64,000 nt of DNA from Chengkuizengella axinellae (GTDB taxonomy: Bacteria > Bacillota > Bacilli > Paenibacillales > KCTC-33759). Both the position numbers and the translations under genes were made by a program. Under the pieces are notes generated by a model, which was not told the DNA's origin, ran no database searches, and saw only the letters and a program-made list of their open reading frames with translations. Below are positions 45,172 to 53,643 of this stretch, in pieces. The stretch covers positions 140,185 through 204,184 of the forward strand of contig NZ_JAVAMP010000007.1 of NCBI RefSeq assembly GCF_030730905.1, written 5' to 3'. Numbering within the stretch: position 1 is the stretch's first letter; each line of letters starts with the position of its first letter.

Positions 45172-46083
45172 TTATGTTAATTTTTCTCCAAATAAAGAAC
45201 CCATTAATGCCACAGCAACCGTCGCTGTTTTGTTTCTTTCATCCAATATTGGATTCACTTCAACGAATTCAGCAGAAGTGATAATATTTGCTTCCGCAAG
45301 CATTTCCATTGCTAAGTGGCTTTCTCTGTAAGAAACGCCTCCAAGCACTGGTGTACCAACTCCTGGTGCATCATGTGGATTTAATGCATCTAAGTCTAAG
45401 CTTAAATGAACACCATCTGTATTTTTAGAAATGTAGGCAATTGCTTGTTCCATGACTTTACTCATTCCGAGGCGATCAATTTCATGCATGGAATACACTT
45501 TAATTCCTTGTTCACGAATTAAATCTTTCTCACCATCGTCTAGAGAACGCGCACCTATAATAACAATATTTTCTGGTTTGATTTTTGGTGTGTATTCCCC
45601 GATATTTGTTAACTTTTCATGACCTAAGCCAAGACCTACAGCAAGCGACATTCCATGAATGTTTCCTGTTGGTGAAGTTTCTGCTGTATTTAAATCTCCA
45701 TGTGCATCAAACCAAATAACACCAAGATTGTTGTAATGTTTAGCAACACCTGCTATGGTTCCTATCCCAATACTATGATCTCCACCTAAAATAAGCGGAA
45801 AACGCTCTTCTGAAATTTCTTTTGAAATAGAAGAGGCTAATTTTTCATTTACCTCTTTCACTTCCTGTAAATTTCTTAAGTTTTGCTCATCTTCATTAAC
45901 ATCAGTCTGATCATCTGTTAGATGACTTATTTCAATATTCCCTAAATCCTTAATATCATACTTTAAATTTTGCAAGCGCTCTACAATCCCAGCATAACGT
46001 ATTGCGCTAGGTCCCATATCTACCCCTCGGCGTGTTTGACCTAAATCCATAGGTACACCTATAATTGAGATTTGTTGATTCAT
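45172..46083 (-). CDS. rocF: Arginase RocF
   Basis: A 303-residue ureohydrolase. Mn ligands are His103 (LGGDHS), Asp126, His128 and Asp130 (FDAHGD), and Asp230 and Asp232 (SLDLDALNP). SIGIG and GVSYRE complete the family pattern. It cleaves arginine to ornithine and urea. The start ATG at 46083 follows GGGAGGCGG; an in-frame ATG 18 codons upstream has no SD. Next to rocD, it forms an arginine-degrading unit. The promoter at 46118-46147 is sigma-A-like; no sigma-L site is seen. Confidence 0.94.
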   Translation of the reverse strand: MNQQISIIGVPMDLGQTRRGVDMGPSAIRYAGIVERLQNLKYDIKDLGNIEISHLTDDQTDVNEDEQNLRNLQEVKEVNEKLASSISKEISEERFPLILGGDHSIGIGTIAGVAKHYNNLGVIWFDAHGDLNTAETSPTGNIHGMSLAVGLGLGHEKLTNIGEYTPKIKPENIVIIGARSLDDGEKDLIREQGIKVYSMHEIDRLGMSKVMEQAIAYISKNTDGVHLSLDLDALNPHDAPGVGTPVLGGVSYRESHLAMEMLAEANIITSAEFVEVNPILDERNKTATVAVALMGSLFGEKLT

Positions 46084-46117
46084 CAGTCCGCCTCCCTCTA
46101 ATTCATTTATCAAGGGT

Positions 46118-46147
46118 ATTATATCCTTTTTTAGCACGATGACTCAA
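46118..46147 (-). promoter_or_regulatory. Sigma-A-like promoter of rocF-rocD
   Basis: On the minus strand TTGAGT (46147-46142), an 18-base spacer and TATAAT (46123-46118). The rocF ATG lies 35 bases downstream. Confidence 0.65.
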
Positions 46148-46263
46148 CTCGACAAAATTTTGTATATTTATACTATCTAAAACCCTTTCATAACAAGGAA
46201 ATCTATTCAAGGATAACCCGAAAAAATGAAATGCAGGACCCAAATTAAAGTAAGTTACATCTA

Positions 46264-47439
46264 TTAAAATCCGATAATATCTTTCAAATCAGACAGTTTA
46301 CCTTTAGACAGTGGAATTGAGCTTTTTTTGGAATTATCAAGAATCAAACTGTAACTATTTCGTGTCCAAGTGATCACTTCCCGAACTTTTTGCAAATTGA
46401 CAATATAGGAACGATGACAGCGAAAAAAACCAAAGGGTTGTAAACGATCAAACAAATCATTCAAAGTATATGTACATGGGAATACTTCTCCTTTTACATG
46501 CAGATGAGATATACCCTCGCTGCTTTCAATAAAATCTATCTCTGTTGGATCAAAAAGAATAATTTTTTCATCTACCTTGGCTGGAATCTTTTCAAAACGC
46601 ACCTGTATTTTGGTTGGTAATACTGCTTCCGACTCCTGAGATTCATCTTCTATTACGTCCTTTTCTGCAGTTTTTTCTTCAGTCATACTTATAGTATCTT
46701 TGAAAGCATTTGACTCTACCGATACATTATCGATCGATTGTTCTTCTAGCTGATCTTTCTCTTCTTTGTCAGCATTCTTTAATGAATCTTTGTCCTCTAC
46801 GTCCAATACATCAACTTTTTTCAATCCTTGATCATTGAGATGGTATACGCGATTTGACATCATGATCGCACTTTCAAGATAACTTGTTGTAATCAGTACT
46901 GCCCTATCATTTGCAACAAAATCATTTATCACTTTTTGAATGATCATTTTGCTTTCAATATCTATATTTTGATCTGGTTCTTCCAAAATAATCAACTTTG
47001 GTTCATAAACTAATACACGGGCAAGGTGTAAACGTTTCTGTTCTGAAAAGGTCAATCTACTAATCTTAACTTTTGACTTATTAGATAACCCTACTTGTTC
47101 TAATATTGAATCAATATCCGTCTCCACCTGAAAGAGTTGTTTATAAAACTGTAGATACTGCTTAGGTGTAAGGCGCTCATATAAACTATCATTTAAAAAA
47201 ACGATACCTACTTTTTGGATCAAGTTTTTAAGATTTTTATTTAATGGGGTTTCAAACAATAAAATTTCTCCACTTGAGACAGGCATCTCACCAATTAATA
47301 GTTGTATCAATTTTGAACCAACGTCACTATTACATTGGATTGCCACAATTTCTCTTGCTTGAATCTCTAAATCTATCACAGGAAATAAAACCGTATTTCC
47401 AATATTTTTTTCTAATTGTTTAATCGTTAATATGTTCAT
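46264..47439 (-). CDS. Fusion of degenerate ABC ATPase and LytTR DNA-binding domain
   Basis: A 391-residue protein. Residues 1-205 match an ABC ATPase in outline, with Walker B LIILEEPD at 149-156. The Walker A position reads QCNSDVGSK (36-43) instead of GxxGxGKS/T, and the signature reads LTFSEQKRLHLARV (129-142) instead of LSGGQ. An acidic linker (about 205-275) leads to a LytTR domain at about 290-385 (IDFIESSEGISHLHVKGEVF, FFRCHRSYIVNLQKVREV). LytTR domains bind DNA. No permease or histidine kinase is adjacent. The ATPase part is probably a sensor rather than a pump motor. SD TGGAGAG. Confidence 0.85.
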   Translation of the reverse strand: MNILTIKQLEKNIGNTVLFPVIDLEIQAREIVAIQCNSDVGSKLIQLLIGEMPVSSGEILLFETPLNKNLKNLIQKVGIVFLNDSLYERLTPKQYLQFYKQLFQVETDIDSILEQVGLSNKSKVKISRLTFSEQKRLHLARVLVYEPKLIILEEPDQNIDIESKMIIQKVINDFVANDRAVLITTSYLESAIMMSNRVYHLNDQGLKKVDVLDVEDKDSLKNADKEEKDQLEEQSIDNVSVESNAFKDTISMTEEKTAEKDVIEDESQESEAVLPTKIQVRFEKIPAKVDEKIILFDPTEIDFIESSEGISHLHVKGEVFPCTYTLNDLFDRLQPFGFFRCHRSYIVNLQKVREVITWTRNSYSLILDNSKKSSIPLSKGKLSDLKDIIGF

Positions 47440-47587
47440 TTTTTTATCTCTCCAGTCTATAGAGGACATTCAAAAATCCAATATGGAAAAACTCCTCTCA
47501 TATTATCCCATTTTTTAACTCTCATGACAAAAATAATGTTTGGACAACCCCAATTTTAGGGATTTATGATATAGTAACATAAAACAA

Positions 47588-47735
47588 AATCTCCAATCGC
47601 TGCCTCATGGAGGTAAGAATCTTCCATATAGTGTTGCTTTTGCTGAACCTTTGAATTTATAAAGAGAATCTAACTGTCAGTAGGCGTTTTTACATCCCCA
47701 CTGATAGTTAAGTGACGAACCCAAGGAGTTCATTT
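47588..47735 (+). other. Structured 5' leader of the TauE/SafE gene
   Basis: Before the gene are several paired blocks: CCTC/GAGG (47603-47613), ATGGA/TCCAT (47607-47627), and TAACTGTCAGT (47671-47681) with ACTGATAGTTA (47700-47710). No T-run follows the last hairpin. It could be a cis-acting RNA, but no known riboswitch pattern was recognised. Confidence 0.4.
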
Positions 47736-48500
47736 ATGTCAGACTTAACCATTTTACAATTATGCTTAACCGTTTTAGCTGCTATATTAATTGGATTTTC
47801 AAAAACAGGAATACCCAGTGCGGGCATTTTTTTTGTTGTTATTTTTGCCTCTACTTTTCCAGCCAAAGAATCTATCGGTATATTATTACCAATGTTAATT
47901 GCAGCTGATATCGTAGCTGTTACTTATTACAGAAGAACGGTAGTTTGGAAATATCTTTTCAAATTAATTCCATGGGTGCTTGGTGGAATGTTACTTGGTT
48001 TCTTAGTCCTTATCCCTATAGAAAATGAGGAGCTATCCCTATTACTTGGTATTATCATATTAACCCTTATCATACTTCATATTTCTAAAAACAAACTTGA
48101 AAGCTGGCTTCAATCTAAATTTACAGAGTCCTCTATTTTTTTAAATATTTTAGGTGTATTAGCTGGTTTTACAACAATGGTTGGAAACGCTGCAGGGGCC
48201 ATTATGGCGATTTATCTGCTAACTAAGGGATTGAAGAAGAACGAATTTATTGGGACTGGGGCATGGTTTTTTATTTCGGTAAATTTAATAAAGGTTCCTT
48301 TTTTCGCTTATATCGGATTAATCACTCCTGCTACATTAGTATTTAATGCTTGGATGATACCGGCGATACTAATTGGAACTTGGTTAGGCATCAAACTTCT
48401 GCCACGTATACCGCAAAAGCATTTTCAAACGATTATTCTTTCATTGTCTGCAGTTGGGGGGATAAAGTTGATCTTTGATGGAGTTGTTTATCTCTCTTAA
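47736..48500 (+). CDS. TauE/SafE family membrane permease
   Basis: A 254-residue protein with about eight hydrophobic segments. It has the family pattern at the start of each half: AAILIGFSKTGIPSAGIFFVVIFAS, and NILGVLAGFTTMVGNAAGAIMAIYLL in the second half. TauE/SafE proteins export sulfite, sulfonates or organic anions. The ATG at 47736 follows AAGGAG at eight bases; a GTG at 47712 is in frame but lacks an SD. The gene is preceded by a structured leader. The substrate is not known. Confidence 0.87.
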   Translation: MSDLTILQLCLTVLAAILIGFSKTGIPSAGIFFVVIFASTFPAKESIGILLPMLIAADIVAVTYYRRTVVWKYLFKLIPWVLGGMLLGFLVLIPIENEELSLLLGIIILTLIILHISKNKLESWLQSKFTESSIFLNILGVLAGFTTMVGNAAGAIMAIYLLTKGLKKNEFIGTGAWFFISVNLIKVPFFAYIGLITPATLVFNAWMIPAILIGTWLGIKLLPRIPQKHFQTIILSLSAVGGIKLIFDGVVYLS

Positions 48501-48683
48501 AATTCCCTCCATATCATTTTATGGAATCCTCTCTAGCATTTCATTGAAACAGTGCTATGAATATCTAAATTTTATATAAAAATACTTGAATGATAAACTG
48601 CACTTACAAAAAACCAAATAGTTCAATAAACATCAGTATGTGGTAAAATATATATAAATTAATAATTTCACATCAATAAGGAG

Positions 48684-49481
48684 TTGAGAAAAATAACAAT
48701 TCTAAAATGGATACGTCAAAGGGAATTATTATTATATTTATTAATTAAATGCTCTGCTGCTGGTTTTACATTATTTTGTATTTATTTATTGCTTATGTTT
48801 ATTTCAGCAGATTACTACAGTGCAGCTAAAACCATCAAGGAAATAAATTTAATATCTTTTTTATTTATTTACTGTATTATTTGTTCAATGCTTATTGATC
48901 TATTATTAAAGCACATTAATCACTTTTTGAATCCATCATTAGCAATAATATTAATGATGACTTTATATTTTACTAGTGGCTTTGTCTACTTGACTCTTTC
49001 AAGTAGCTATTGGAATTTCTCAGGAGGATTTACATTTAACACTATAGCAGGTATAATTTCTATCGTATTTTTATGCGGGACTGTCATATTTCACAGGGTG
49101 AAAACTCAAATCATTTTTGGGATCATTATCCCTATTCTCATATTTACGATCATTTCATTTACACTCTTAAATCAAAAAGATCAATGGGTCGAACACAGAA
49201 CAGAAAATAGTTATACAGCAAGCTTCCAATATTTCAGAGGAGAGAAAAAAATTCCTATCTCTTTAAATCAAGGAGAAACACTCCATTTCTGGGTCAAGTG
49301 GAATCTTGATAAGAAAGGCGGATACGGATATCATGTTGAAGATGAAAAAGGGAACTACATAGCAATGGGAAATGAAGAAGAGTTTTCTAAAATAAAAACT
49401 TTAAATACCAGAACTTATTATATCGTGATTAATGTTGAAGGTGCTAAAGGAGGTTTTTCTGTTAATTGGCAACTTGAATAA
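48684..49481 (+). CDS. Hypothetical membrane protein with C-terminal outer domain
   Basis: I do not recognise a family. Five hydrophobic segments fill residues 15-165 (LLIKCSAAGFTLFCIYLLLMF, FLFIYCIICSMLIDLLL, SLAIILMMTLYFTSGFVYL, IAGIISIVFLCGTVIF, IIFGIIIPILIFTIISFTLL). The last 95 residues are a soluble beta-rich domain (HFWVKWNLDKKGGYGYHVED, then TYYIVINVEGAKGGFSVNW). The only usual start is TTG at 48684, directly touching the SD AAGGAG with no gap; the usual distance would place the start at ATA 48696. The start is therefore uncertain. No terminator follows. Confidence 0.6.
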   Translation: MRKITILKWIRQRELLLYLLIKCSAAGFTLFCIYLLLMFISADYYSAAKTIKEINLISFLFIYCIICSMLIDLLLKHINHFLNPSLAIILMMTLYFTSGFVYLTLSSSYWNFSGGFTFNTIAGIISIVFLCGTVIFHRVKTQIIFGIIIPILIFTIISFTLLNQKDQWVEHRTENSYTASFQYFRGEKKIPISLNQGETLHFWVKWNLDKKGGYGYHVEDEKGNYIAMGNEEEFSKIKTLNTRTYYIVINVEGAKGGFSVNWQLE

Positions 49482-49803
49482 TCTGTCTAAATTGCATTCT
49501 CTATACTTTATCTTTCTAGTTGTAGATTCCCACTCACATTTTTAAAAAAAGTATTTTTTTGCTATCTTTTTTAGTTTTGGTTCATCAATACGTTTAAACA
49601 TTTATTAGTGCAGTATTACAGTAGAAAAATATAACTCGATAGAATAATTTGTATTTAAATTGAAAATTATGTATTATTCTGTAGAATTTTGTTGTAATAT
49701 ATATTGAGAGCTCTCATTTTATTTATATTATTTATAAAATGTTCATTATTGTTTTTTATATTGTTACATATTTAACCAATATCGCAAATGAAAGGTGAAT
49801 AAT
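49482..49803. other. A/T-rich gap holding the promoter of the DUF3238 gene
   Basis: Apart from the promoter at 49660-49687 and a 12-bp palindrome TGAGAGCTCTCA at 49705-49716, I see no gene-like frame in this gap. Confidence 0.55.
49660..49687 (+). promoter_or_regulatory. Candidate promoter of the DUF3238 gene
   Basis: TTGAAA (49660-49665) and TAGAAT (49682-49687) with a 16-base spacer. A palindrome follows at 49705-49716, where a repressor could sit. The ATG is about 115 bases downstream. Confidence 0.5.
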
Positions 49804-51144
49804 ATGAAAAAAGGATTATTGATGGTATTAATAATAATAAGTGTAATTATTTCAATTCCACTAGCTGCTGCAAAAGACAAAACTGAAACAAAGATGAATT
49901 TAAATACCGAAACAAGTGAGGATGGGATTTATTTAACTTGGGATAATGTTGGTGATTATTATCAAATATATAAATTTGATGAGATGATTTGGGAAGGTAC
50001 ATCAACTCAATACAATGATAATAATGTAGAAAGTAATAAGAGATATAAATATTCAGTCCTTGCCTATGAAAATAATAATTTAATTGAAAGTGTTAAACTA
50101 TCTGTAAAGAGCTTAGATTTTAAAACTGAAGACTATTTTATTGAAAAAGTCAATAAAGGAATAAAAGATATCTTGGCTGATGTAAACATTCAAAGCACCT
50201 CTGACCAAACCTCTGTCCATCTTAAATGGTCAAAATTTGCTTCTAATTTTAAAGAATATGAATTATATCGTGATGGGATTTTAATTACCACAACTAATAA
50301 AAATGAATTCATAGATCATAATGTCTCTCCAAATACTGAATATAGGTATAATGTAATAGCACATATTAAATTAAATAAAAATGAGATCGAAAAAATAAAG
50401 AAAGAAAAAGAAAAACAGAATATCAAATTAACAAAAGAACAAGAAAATAATTTATACGACTCATACGATCTTGGTTTATATGTTACTACTGCAAATCATA
50501 ACCATGCTTTATCTTCTAAAAAGAAAGTGGGAATATCTGCTGAAGAAGAACCAGAATCCTATTTATTTCAATATACAACATTTATACCTGATATAAAATA
50601 TGTTCCAATCCCATGGCAATTAGAAGTCACCACTTTGGGAGAAGGAGAGTACCTTAATGGAAACAATAGAGGATTTAATAGAAGCTCATCAAGTTTTAAA
50701 ACAAGAACTTCATTAGAAATTGACTATTCATTATTTAGACCTAACCCTGAAGTAGAAGTTGGCGAAACAATAATGTATGATAAAGATTACAATATCATAT
50801 ACAGGAAAACTATAGATCCTAAATATTGGTATGTTGATGTTGATGTGAAAACGAATACTAGTACATCTAAATCTGTTCAGTTGGGACATGACATAGGTTT
50901 AGCTTATCTAGAGTGGATTACACCAGATATTTCCTATTTGTATGATGTATCAACTACTTCTACTGGTCAGTGGAGTGTTTATGGAAGACATGATAAAACT
51001 CCAGCACATGAATTTTATGTGTATCATGTAAATCGTTTTGGAAGTGGCTCTTGGAAAACTATTTTTCAACACGGATTTGATGGTGATTTTAGTCACTTAG
51101 ATGATCTAGGTTTTCAACAATGGCATTTTGATATATCATCATAA
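49804..51144 (+). CDS. Secreted protein with two Fn3-like modules and a DUF3238 domain
   Basis: A 446-residue exported protein. A signal peptide MKKGLLMVLIIISVIISIPL ends about residue 24. Two fibronectin-III-like modules follow (about 30-105: GIYLTWDNVGDYYQIYKFDE, and about 128-200: SVHLKWSKFASNFKEYELYRDG). Then a Lys/Glu-rich linker and a C-terminal domain from about 250 (FQYTTFIPDIKYVPIPW, GEYLNGNNRGFNRSSSSFKT, HDKTPAHEFYVYHVNRFGSGSWKTIFQH) that I match to DUF3238 from memory. Function unknown. ATG at 49804 follows AAAGGTG. A strong terminator follows. Confidence 0.78.
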   Translation: MKKGLLMVLIIISVIISIPLAAAKDKTETKMNLNTETSEDGIYLTWDNVGDYYQIYKFDEMIWEGTSTQYNDNNVESNKRYKYSVLAYENNNLIESVKLSVKSLDFKTEDYFIEKVNKGIKDILADVNIQSTSDQTSVHLKWSKFASNFKEYELYRDGILITTTNKNEFIDHNVSPNTEYRYNVIAHIKLNKNEIEKIKKEKEKQNIKLTKEQENNLYDSYDLGLYVTTANHNHALSSKKKVGISAEEEPESYLFQYTTFIPDIKYVPIPWQLEVTTLGEGEYLNGNNRGFNRSSSSFKTRTSLEIDYSLFRPNPEVEVGETIMYDKDYNIIYRKTIDPKYWYVDVDVKTNTSTSKSVQLGHDIGLAYLEWITPDISYLYDVSTTSTGQWSVYGRHDKTPAHEFYVYHVNRFGSGSWKTIFQHGFDGDFSHLDDLGFQQWHFDISS

Positions 51145-51183
51145 AGTAGATTCTTGATGTTTAAAAAAAGTGAATCGAATATC

Positions 51184-51230
51184 AATAGCTATCCAAAAGT
51201 GACTTCAACTTATGGGATAGCTATTTTTCT
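51184..51230 (+). terminator. Terminator of the DUF3238 gene
   Basis: AATAGCTATCC (51184-51194) pairs perfectly with GGATAGCTATT (51215-51225), followed by TTTCT. Confidence 0.85.
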
Positions 51231-51283
51231 ACCACATGATTGGAACTTATACCGTACCTACTGCCTAACGTGATAAACAACAA

Positions 51284-51320
51284 AACTCCCGACATCATAA
51301 TTAAACATTTGTCGGGAGTT
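51284..51320 (-). terminator. Terminator of the aldo/keto reductase gene
   Basis: AACTCCCGAC (51284-51293) pairs perfectly with GTCGGGAGTT (51311-51320), followed by TTG on the minus strand after TTTT. Confidence 0.83.
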
Positions 51321-51333
51321 CATCCTCATTGCT

Positions 51334-52323
51334 TTATTTCACTGAAACTTCCTTTGAAACTCTATCAATCTCTGCTAAATGTTTATCTGATAGTCTAAAT
51401 GACAACGCCCCCACATTTTCCTCAGCATGGTGTTTTTTCGTAGCACCTGGAATCGCAACAATCGTATCTCCGTGGAAGTTAATTGTCCAATTCAGTACAA
51501 TTTGACTTGCCGACACATGATATTCCTGTGCTAATTGATCTAATAAATCAATTAATGGTTGAGTTCTTTGTAATCCTGATGGTTTAAAGCCAGAAGATAG
51601 CTTACGTGGTCCAGTAATATTTTTGATTAATTCTGGCTTCTTATGAAATTTACCCGTTAGTAATCCTTGTTCTAGAGGTGAATAAGCGATAATCGTAATC
51701 CCAAGCTCCTTTGCTGCATCTAACACCCCATTTTTCTCAATCCGTCGATCTATCATACTGTATTTCATTTGATTGGATACAAGTGGAAATCCATGATTCT
51801 TCAGTGCACGATGTGCTTCTCTCATTTTCCTCTCATTAAAGTTACTAACTCCAACATGATTAATTTTGCCTTCTTTTAATAAAACAGCCATTTCATTCAT
51901 TTCAGCAGTTGCATTGGAAAAAGAGAACGGTTGATGTACCATATATAAATCTATGGCTCTGCCTTTTAAGGCCTGAAGCCTCTGATCAATCGTTTGTGTA
52001 ATCGATTTAGCTGTCCGAAGAACTGGCCACCATTTGGTTGCAATGAGCGCTTCTTTTGCTTCATCACCAAGCCCATTTAATACTTCTGCCAAAGCTTCTT
52101 CTGACTTCCCCTTACCGTAAGCTTCCGCTGTATCAAACCAATTAATCCCGCCTCTTAAGCTAATTTGTATAATTTCTTCAATCTCTTTCTTTTCTAATAC
52201 AGGCCAAAAACCACCAACGAACCCATTTCCTTTACTAAACTGCCAAGTACCTAAACCAAGTGCTGAGATCTTTAAATCAGATGTACCTAAGTTTCGTAGT
52301 GGTGTATGTGAACTTACTGTCAT
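51334..52323 (-). CDS. Aldo/keto reductase
   Basis: A 329-residue AKR with the complete catalytic tetrad: Asp64 and Tyr69 in INWFDTAEAYGKG, Lys97 in IATKWW, and His130 in LYMVHQP. The NADP-binding loop follows near the C-terminus (VAIPGATKKHHAEENVGAL). It reduces aldehydes or ketones with NADPH. The substrate is unknown. The gene is monocistronic, convergent with the DUF3238 gene. Confidence 0.9.
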   Translation of the reverse strand: MTVSSHTPLRNLGTSDLKISALGLGTWQFSKGNGFVGGFWPVLEKKEIEEIIQISLRGGINWFDTAEAYGKGKSEEALAEVLNGLGDEAKEALIATKWWPVLRTAKSITQTIDQRLQALKGRAIDLYMVHQPFSFSNATAEMNEMAVLLKEGKINHVGVSNFNERKMREAHRALKNHGFPLVSNQMKYSMIDRRIEKNGVLDAAKELGITIIAYSPLEQGLLTGKFHKKPELIKNITGPRKLSSGFKPSGLQRTQPLIDLLDQLAQEYHVSASQIVLNWTINFHGDTIVAIPGATKKHHAEENVGALSFRLSDKHLAEIDRVSKEVSVK

Positions 52324-52430
52324 TAATGATCACCTCTTTAAATAATTAGTATAAGTATACATCATTTCAGACTATAGTTGTACATGTTGACTAAAATATT
52401 CAGTTGGTATATCGAATGAAGTTGAACAAT

Positions 52431-52447
52431 CCCCCCCCCTTTTTTTT
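52431..52447. repeat. Homopolymer tract C9 then T8
   Basis: Nine C (52431-52439) followed by eight T (52440-52447) between the aldo/keto reductase promoter side and the gpx terminator. Such tracts slip readily during replication or sequencing. Confidence 0.9.
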
Positions 52448-52471
52448 GGAGTCTCTCAAAGATCCTTATGT

Positions 52472-52498
52472 AAAAAAAAAGCCCCACTTATGGGACTT
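52472..52498 (-). terminator. Terminator of the glutathione peroxidase gene
   Basis: On the minus strand AAGTCCCA (52498-52491) pairs with TGGGGCTT (52486-52479) with one T-G pair, followed by nine T (52480-52472). Confidence 0.8.
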
Positions 52499-52528
52499 CT
52501 TTGAATGAAACAAAATTGATTTAGCTTT

Positions 52529-53008
52529 CTAACCTAATAATTGCTCTATTTCATTTTTCATTTCTAAAGGATTTGTTTTAGGAGAGTAACGAGATATTCT
52601 CTTGCCTGATTTATCAATTAAAAATTTTGTGAAATTCCACTCAATATCTTCCGCACCTGACTCACTTGGTGCTTCTTGTTTTAAGTATGTAAATAAAGGA
52701 TGAACATGTTCTCCATTCACGTCTACTTTTGTAAACATTTGAAAGGTTACGCCGTAGTTCAATTCACAAAATCTTTCAATGTCTGATTCTTCCCCAGGCT
52801 CCTGTTCTCCAAACTGATTACACGGGAAACCTAACACAACCAAACCCTGCTCACTATACGTTTCATGAAGCTCTTGAAGTTGTTTATATTGTGGTGTATA
52901 ACCGCATTCACTAGCCGTATTTACGATTAAAATGACTTTTCCTTCGTAATTTTTAAGCGAAATTTCCTCACCTTTGATTGTTTTAGCTGTATATTCATAA
53001 ACTGACAT
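52529..53008 (-). CDS. Glutathione peroxidase (thioredoxin-type)
   Basis: A 159-residue GPx. The catalytic Cys35 lies in NTASECGYTPQY, Gln and Asn partners in FPCNQFGEQEPG, and Trp124-Asn125 in DIEWNFTKFL. Cys81 (ERFCELNYG) is at the place of the resolving Cys of thioredoxin-dependent enzymes. The enzyme reduces peroxides; in Bacillales the reductant is usually thioredoxin or bacillithiol. The SD lies just upstream. It precedes a thioredoxin-like ferredoxin gene on the same strand, though 76 bases apart. Confidence 0.9.
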   Translation of the reverse strand: MSVYEYTAKTIKGEEISLKNYEGKVILIVNTASECGYTPQYKQLQELHETYSEQGLVVLGFPCNQFGEQEPGEESDIERFCELNYGVTFQMFTKVDVNGEHVHPLFTYLKQEAPSESGAEDIEWNFTKFLIDKSGKRISRYSPKTNPLEMKNEIEQLLG

Positions 53009-53084
53009 TTTATCACTCCTATCTCTTTATACAAACATCATATCGAAATATAGATTGAATCACAAATGCCTTCCTTATTCACCA

Positions 53085-53477
53085 TTAATATATTTTTGAC
53101 ACCTTTTTTACCGTTTCCTCATCTTTCATTTTCCCCAACTTTGTTCCCTTAGAAGGTGTAAAACCCTCACCATTATATGTATGGCTGATCTTATCTTCTA
53201 ATCGTTGTCCTAAACGAATAGATTCAATAAATTTAGGGGCATCCTGACTAGTCATCCCTTTATACCAAACACCCTCAGGATAAGTGATCACAACACATTT
53301 ATCCTCACAACGCCCATTGCAAAGTGTTCTAGTAGTATGAATAGATTGATCTAAACCTTTGTTAGTTATTTCCTTACGAATGGACTGAGTCAATTCTTCC
53401 GCTCCTTCTTTTTTACAACTGCCTCCGTTGCATATGAATACATGCTGGTTTGTTGTTGTTAAATTCCATGTAGCCAT
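53085..53477 (-). CDS. Thioredoxin-like (2Fe-2S) ferredoxin domain protein
   Basis: A 130-residue protein with five cysteines: Cys16 and Cys21 (FICNGGSCKKEG), then Cys53, Cys57 and Cys61 (TLCNGRCEDKCVV). The pattern fits thioredoxin-like [2Fe-2S] ferredoxins, which use four ligands; which of the last three is the extra one cannot be told. The C-terminal 35 residues are a charged tail. The SD GGAGATGA is present. It may carry electrons or sense iron-sulfur state; a link with the nearby glutathione peroxidase is only positional. Confidence 0.83.
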   Translation of the reverse strand: MATWNLTTTNQHVFICNGGSCKKEGAEELTQSIRKEITNKGLDQSIHTTRTLCNGRCEDKCVVITYPEGVWYKGMTSQDAPKFIESIRLGQRLEDKISHTYNGEGFTPSKGTKLGKMKDEETVKKVSKIY

Positions 53478-53643
53478 GATTCATCTCCTTTTGAGGAATC
53501 GTTTTATTTGAGTTCTTTTCCATTTCACCCTTCTCCTCTATCATTTTGGTGTATAATTACCTATTGGAATAGTTATTTAGATTATTTTACCATGTTTTTA
53601 ATACTCAACAGCACTATATTCTTAAAAAAGGTGGTTCTTACAT

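Noticed and set aside
46138..46263. Possible sigma-L or AhrC/ArgR sites before rocF
   Set aside because: No TGGCAC-N5-TTGCA or ARG-box dyad found; only a sigma-A-like promoter.
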